From: Chitinophaga deserti
GTDB lineage: Bacteria > Bacteroidota > Bacteroidia > Chitinophagales > Chitinophagaceae
NCBI RefSeq assembly: GCF_003149455.1
Contig: NZ_QFFK01000005.1
Location: forward strand, 186,001-250,000
Direction: 5' to 3'
DNA: 64,000 nt
Made by a program: the position numbers and the translations under genes. Shown here piece by piece: positions 61,090 to 64,000 of this stretch. Each line of letters begins with the position of its first letter. The stretch's first letter is position 1. The notes under the pieces are model-generated. The model saw only the letters and a list, made by a program, of their open reading frames with translations, searched no databases and had not been told where the DNA came from.

Positions 61090-61970
61090 TGCCATCATGG
61101 CAGGGTAAATCCAAAGGAAATAAGCTAGGATACCGGATCTTCATTGGCGTAATGCGTTACGGAGGCGTTGGCCCGGCTTATTTCCTGTTGGTATTTGTTG
61201 CAATCTATTACTGCCTGTTCTCCTATAGCACTACCCGGTCTATGTACCGGTTTTTTCGTTATAAGATGGGATACAGCCGGTGGCGTGCTTTAACCTCGGT
61301 TTACCGGAATATTTATATTTTCGGTCAGACGTTGATAGACAAAGTGGTCGTAATGGCCGGAATCCCCAACCGTTTCAGCTTCGATTTTGATGGCGAGGAA
61401 CGGCTTCACGGGATGGTCCACAGTGGTAAGGGCGGTATTCTGCTCAGCGCGCATCTGGGCAACTGGGAAGTGGCAGGACATCTTTTTACCCGGCTGAACA
61501 CACGGATTAACATTGTGATGTTCGACGGGGAACATGAAAGAATCAAAAGTTACCTGGAAGGTGTAACGGGCGGGAGGCATGTGAATGTCATTGTATTGAA
61601 GGACGATTTATCGCATATTTACGCCATTAATGACGCGCTGAACAAGCAGGAGCTGGTTTGCATGCATGCAGACAGGTTTCTGGCCGGTAACAAAACTGCA
61701 GAGAAAGTATTTTTGGGAGAAGCGGCACGCTTCCCCGTTGGGCCTTTTCTGTTGGCATCCACTTTCAGGGTGCCTGTTTCGTTTGTGTTCGCGTTCAAGG
61801 AAACCGCTAAGCACTATCATCTCTATGCCACTGATCCCAAAGTGTACCCCGCAGCAAAGCAGGGTGGAATGGGCCAGGCAATGGAAGATTTTGTAGGCGT
61901 CATGGAAGAAATAGTGCGGAAGTATCCGCTGCAATGGTTCAATTATTATGATTTCTGGTCAAAAGACTGA
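61089..61970 (+). CDS. LpxL/HtrB-like lysophospholipid acyltransferase
   Basis: A 293-residue protein with one N-terminal membrane segment (about 22-42) and an acyltransferase domain. ILLSAHLGNWEVAGHLF (about 118-134) holds the His and acidic catalytic pair, and VCMHADRFLAGNKTAEKVFLG and FPVGPFLLASTFRVPVSFVF follow. In flexirubin and aryl polyene clusters such enzymes probably transfer the polyene or a fatty acid onto an acceptor at the inner membrane. It is unlikely to be the housekeeping LpxL because of its context. Confidence 0.83.
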   Translation: MPSWQGKSKGNKLGYRIFIGVMRYGGVGPAYFLLVFVAIYYCLFSYSTTRSMYRFFRYKMGYSRWRALTSVYRNIYIFGQTLIDKVVVMAGIPNRFSFDFDGEERLHGMVHSGKGGILLSAHLGNWEVAGHLFTRLNTRINIVMFDGEHERIKSYLEGVTGGRHVNVIVLKDDLSHIYAINDALNKQELVCMHADRFLAGNKTAEKVFLGEAARFPVGPFLLASTFRVPVSFVFAFKETAKHYHLYATDPKVYPAAKQGGMGQAMEDFVGVMEEIVRKYPLQWFNYYDFWSKD

Positions 61971-61980
61971 CAATACGCAT

Positions 61981-62397
61981 ATGCATCAGGAAGATATTAC
62001 CGAATACATCCCCCAGCGCCCGCCGATCGTTATGATCAGCAGACTCGTAGAAGCGGGAGAAAAGAACATCCGCACCGAGCTTGATGTGGCGGCGGATAAC
62101 GTGTTTGTGGAAAATGGCACGCTTATGGCACCCGGGCTCGTGGAAAACATAGCACAAACCGCAGCGGCCAGAGTAGGGTTTCTTGCAAAAAGAGACAATG
62201 TACCTGTACCGCTCGGCTTTATCGGAGCAATTCAAAATTTAGAAATACTCGAACTCCCGCCGGCGGGAGCTACTTTACAGACAGAAATCCTTATTACCCA
62301 TGAACTCTTCAACGCCACTGTGGTACAAGGTTCCGTTCAGCTGAACGGTCGTACCCTGGCGAAATGTGATATGAAAATCTTCATAGCCAATAAATAA
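61981..62397 (+). CDS. 3-hydroxyacyl-ACP dehydratase-like hotdog protein
   Basis: About 138 residues from the ATG at 61981; an in-frame Met at 61948 would overlap the acyltransferase gene by 23 bases and is also possible. ITEYIPQRPPIVMISRLVEAG matches the N-terminus of FabZ-like dehydratases of aryl polyene clusters (APE-type DH), and LMAPGLVENIAQTAAARVGF carries the active-site region. It would dehydrate the 3-hydroxyacyl intermediates to build conjugated double bonds. Confidence 0.8.
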   Translation: MHQEDITEYIPQRPPIVMISRLVEAGEKNIRTELDVAADNVFVENGTLMAPGLVENIAQTAAARVGFLAKRDNVPVPLGFIGAIQNLEILELPPAGATLQTEILITHELFNATVVQGSVQLNGRTLAKCDMKIFIANK

Positions 62398-62413
62398 AAA
62401 AACAAGAGTTACC

Positions 62414-63067
62414 ATGAAACTGAAAAATCTCGCATTGCCCCTGATCGCTTTCGCCCTAAGCGCATCTTCGGCAATTGCCCAAAGCAGCAAAGACGTATTT
62501 GATCCTGAAGTAAAATTAACCTGGATCGGCCTCGACTGGACCAAAACCCGCATTGTTGGGGATGCAGCCGCCAAGGCAGATCAAATTGTGGACAAAAACT
62601 TTGTAGAAGTGAACCAGAAAGTGGTAAACGAATACAAAAAATTCGACGTGGCAAAAGCTTTCCGCCGCAGCGAAGTAAGCACTGATATTGGACCGGTTAA
62701 TAAAAGAACCACCAAAATTGATGCAGACAACCTGCTGTCCGACAACTCTGACGATTACCAGCACCTGAAACCTGAAGATATCACCACCCTCGTTAAAGGG
62801 TTCGATTTCAACGGTAAAACAGGCATTGGCATCGTTTGGTTCGTGGAAGGTATAAACAAAACCAAGAAGGAACTTTCCGCTTATGTAACCCTGGTGGACA
62901 TGAAAGCGAAGAAAGTACTTTTCACCGAGCGTATGACTGGTAAGATGGGAGGTAAATTCGGCATGGCATTCGGCTATGCGAATATGTACCTTTCCGGCGT
63001 GAAATCCATCCTTGACGACATCGAGAAAGACAAGTACAAGGAATGGAAATCCAGCTACGGCGGATAA
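62414..63067 (+). CDS. Exported protein of unknown function in the polyene cluster
   Basis: A 217-residue protein with a signal peptide cut near residue 22 (SSAIAQ). I do not recognise a family. Visible features: KLTWIGLDWTKTRIVG near residue 34, LKPEDITTLVKGFDFNGKTGIGIVWFVEGINK near 117, and a final MGGKFGMAFGYANMYLSGVKSILDDI before a charged end. There is no lipobox. It starts 16 bases after the dehydratase and is followed 27 bases later by the thioesterase, so it is in the operon and may help export or anchor the pigment. It does not read like LolA. Confidence 0.7.
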   Translation: MKLKNLALPLIAFALSASSAIAQSSKDVFDPEVKLTWIGLDWTKTRIVGDAAAKADQIVDKNFVEVNQKVVNEYKKFDVAKAFRRSEVSTDIGPVNKRTTKIDADNLLSDNSDDYQHLKPEDITTLVKGFDFNGKTGIGIVWFVEGINKTKKELSAYVTLVDMKAKKVLFTERMTGKMGGKFGMAFGYANMYLSGVKSILDDIEKDKYKEWKSSYGG

Positions 63068-63094
63068 TTTAGATGACAATTTTTAAACTTATAC

Positions 63095-63520
63095 ATGCAA
63101 CCTGTATTGAGCGAAAAGGCGGAAGTGCTTGTCCGGTTTAATGAAGCAGACCCGTTGGGCATAGTGTGGCACGGCAATTACATCCGGTATTTCGAAGATG
63201 GCAGGGAAGCCTTCGGCGCGAAATACAGGTTGCGTTATCTCGACATTTTCGCACAGGGATTCACAGTTCCTGTGGTGAATGTGGAATGCAATTACAAACG
63301 GCCATTGCGCTACGGCGACCGTGTGCTGGTGGAAACACGTTATGTGCCCACCGATGCTGCGAAGATCCGTTTTGAATACACATTATACAACGCCGAAACC
63401 CGCGAAGTGGTTTGCACGGGTGCTTCTGTGCAGGTATTCCTCGACAAGGAAGCCGATATCCTGCAACTGACCGTTCCGTTGTTTTTCGCGGAATGGAAAA
63501 AAGAGTGGGGGCTGTCATGA
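63095..63520 (+). CDS. 4-hydroxybenzoyl-CoA thioesterase-type acyl thioesterase
   Basis: A 141-residue hotdog thioesterase. VRFNEADPLGIVWHGNYIRYFEDGREAF at residues 10-37 holds the catalytic Asp and the HGNY motif of the YbgC/4HBT family. It may release or edit acyl-ACP intermediates in the pigment pathway. Four bases overlap with the next gene. Confidence 0.88.
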   Translation: MQPVLSEKAEVLVRFNEADPLGIVWHGNYIRYFEDGREAFGAKYRLRYLDIFAQGFTVPVVNVECNYKRPLRYGDRVLVETRYVPTDAAKIRFEYTLYNAETREVVCTGASVQVFLDKEADILQLTVPLFFAEWKKEWGLS

Positions 63521-64000
63521 CGAAGGTATATGTTGCTGCTGAGAACATTGTATCACCCCTGGGGCTTACTGCACCGGCTAACTTTGAGCGGCTACTTGCC
63601 GGAGAAAGCGGTATCCGCCGCCAGCCCGGAGGTTTCTACGCTTCTGCCATGCCCGATGAGCTGCTCCGGCAGCCTGTACTTGCAGCAGGGCTGGAAGGGA
63701 ATACCCGGTTCGAACAGCTGTTGTGCCTGAGTATTTCTGATGCACTCTCACGTACGAAAGTGCCCATTGGCGATTCGCGTACTGCTTTCATCCTGTCTAC
63801 CACCAAAGGCAATATTGCCTTGCTGGAGCAGGGTAAAGCCGGTTCTGCAGACGCTTCCATGCTGCTGCATGCTACCGCTGCCCGCATTGCCGGGATAGTT
63901 GGGGCAGCGGCTAAACCTATTGTGGTAAGCAATGCCTGTATTTCAGGCCTCCTTGCCATTCTGATCGCCCAGCGCCTCATCCGTGCCGGGCAATACGACC
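63517..64000 (+). CDS. Beta-ketoacyl synthase-like protein, 3' partial
   Basis: An open frame of 161 codons runs off the right edge. It begins with ATG overlapping the thioesterase stop (ATGA). MTKVYVAAENIVSPLGLT is a KS N-terminus, FILSTTKGNI follows, and VVSNACISG places the active-site Cys at about residue 141. It is a second condensing enzyme of the cluster, perhaps the chain-length-factor-like or alternate KS; the His residues needed to judge activity are outside the window. Confidence 0.82.
   Translation, partial: MTKVYVAAENIVSPLGLTAPANFERLLAGESGIRRQPGGFYASAMPDELLRQPVLAAGLEGNTRFEQLLCLSISDALSRTKVPIGDSRTAFILSTTKGNIALLEQGKAGSADASMLLHATAARIAGIVGAAAKPIVVSNACISGLLAILIAQRLIRAGQYD

Overview
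The window reads as the chromosome of a Bacteroidota bacterium, most likely Chitinophaga or a close relative in the Chitinophagaceae. This is an inference from content: promoters of the Bacteroidota type (TTTG, about 19 bases, TAnnTTTG), TlpA-like thioredoxins with Bacteroidota architecture, a DUF4270 lipoprotein, a type IX secretion tail, LytS/LytTR pairs, a BlaI/M56 pair, and a flexirubin-type aryl polyene cluster. No mobile element, CRISPR array, rRNA or intact tRNA was found.

Layout. 1-9549: end of a serine beta-lactamase-fold protein, a 1.3 kb gene-free stretch, an mhqO/mhqD-like quinone-detoxification pair, then minus-strand genes (CAT-like acetyltransferase, HAD hydrolase, GntP permease, PAS-LuxR regulator, PhzF-like protein, ROK regulator). 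9725-13170: three exported enzymes (FAD oxidoreductase, SGNH hydrolase, alpha/beta hydrolase) divergent from the ROK gene. 13244-19254: a TPR histidine kinase, a lipocalin-like lipoprotein, a LytS/LytTR pair and an FAD monooxygenase.

19318-34705 is the centrepiece. A his operon (leader, hisGDCB) is interrupted by a complete trp operon with its own promoter and leader (trpEGDCFBA), and resumes two bases after trpA with hisH, hisA, hisF and hisIE. Both halves open with a classical attenuator: a leader peptide rich in His or Trp, then a terminator hairpin. hisA carries an N-terminal GNAT acetyltransferase domain in the same frame. Two TlpA-like thioredoxins follow.

36294-39783: two perfect dyads form a likely BlaI operator in front of a CarboxypepD_reg protein, a BlaI-like repressor and an M56 peptidase that also carries a TonB-plug-like segment and a type IX sorting tail. 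39859-56834: formylglycine-generating-enzyme-like lipoprotein, GH1 glucosidase, outer-membrane protein with DUF4270 lipoprotein, Kelch/DUF4907/LytS/LytTR group with a likely LytTR operator, cysteine desulfurase, phosphoglucosamine mutase, LTA-synthase-like protein, methyltransferase, PAP2 phosphatase, ZIP transporter and CNNM/CorC protein. 57074-64000: start of a flexirubin/aryl polyene cluster, open at the right edge.

The three largest gene-free gaps (970-2303, 17448-18108, 35929-36331) each hold a degenerate array with an exact 11-base period but a different unit. I do not know a named element that matches. One of these gaps also holds a promoter and strong terminator with no gene between them, a candidate small RNA or orphan attenuator. 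All product calls come from reading sequence motifs; no database search was run.
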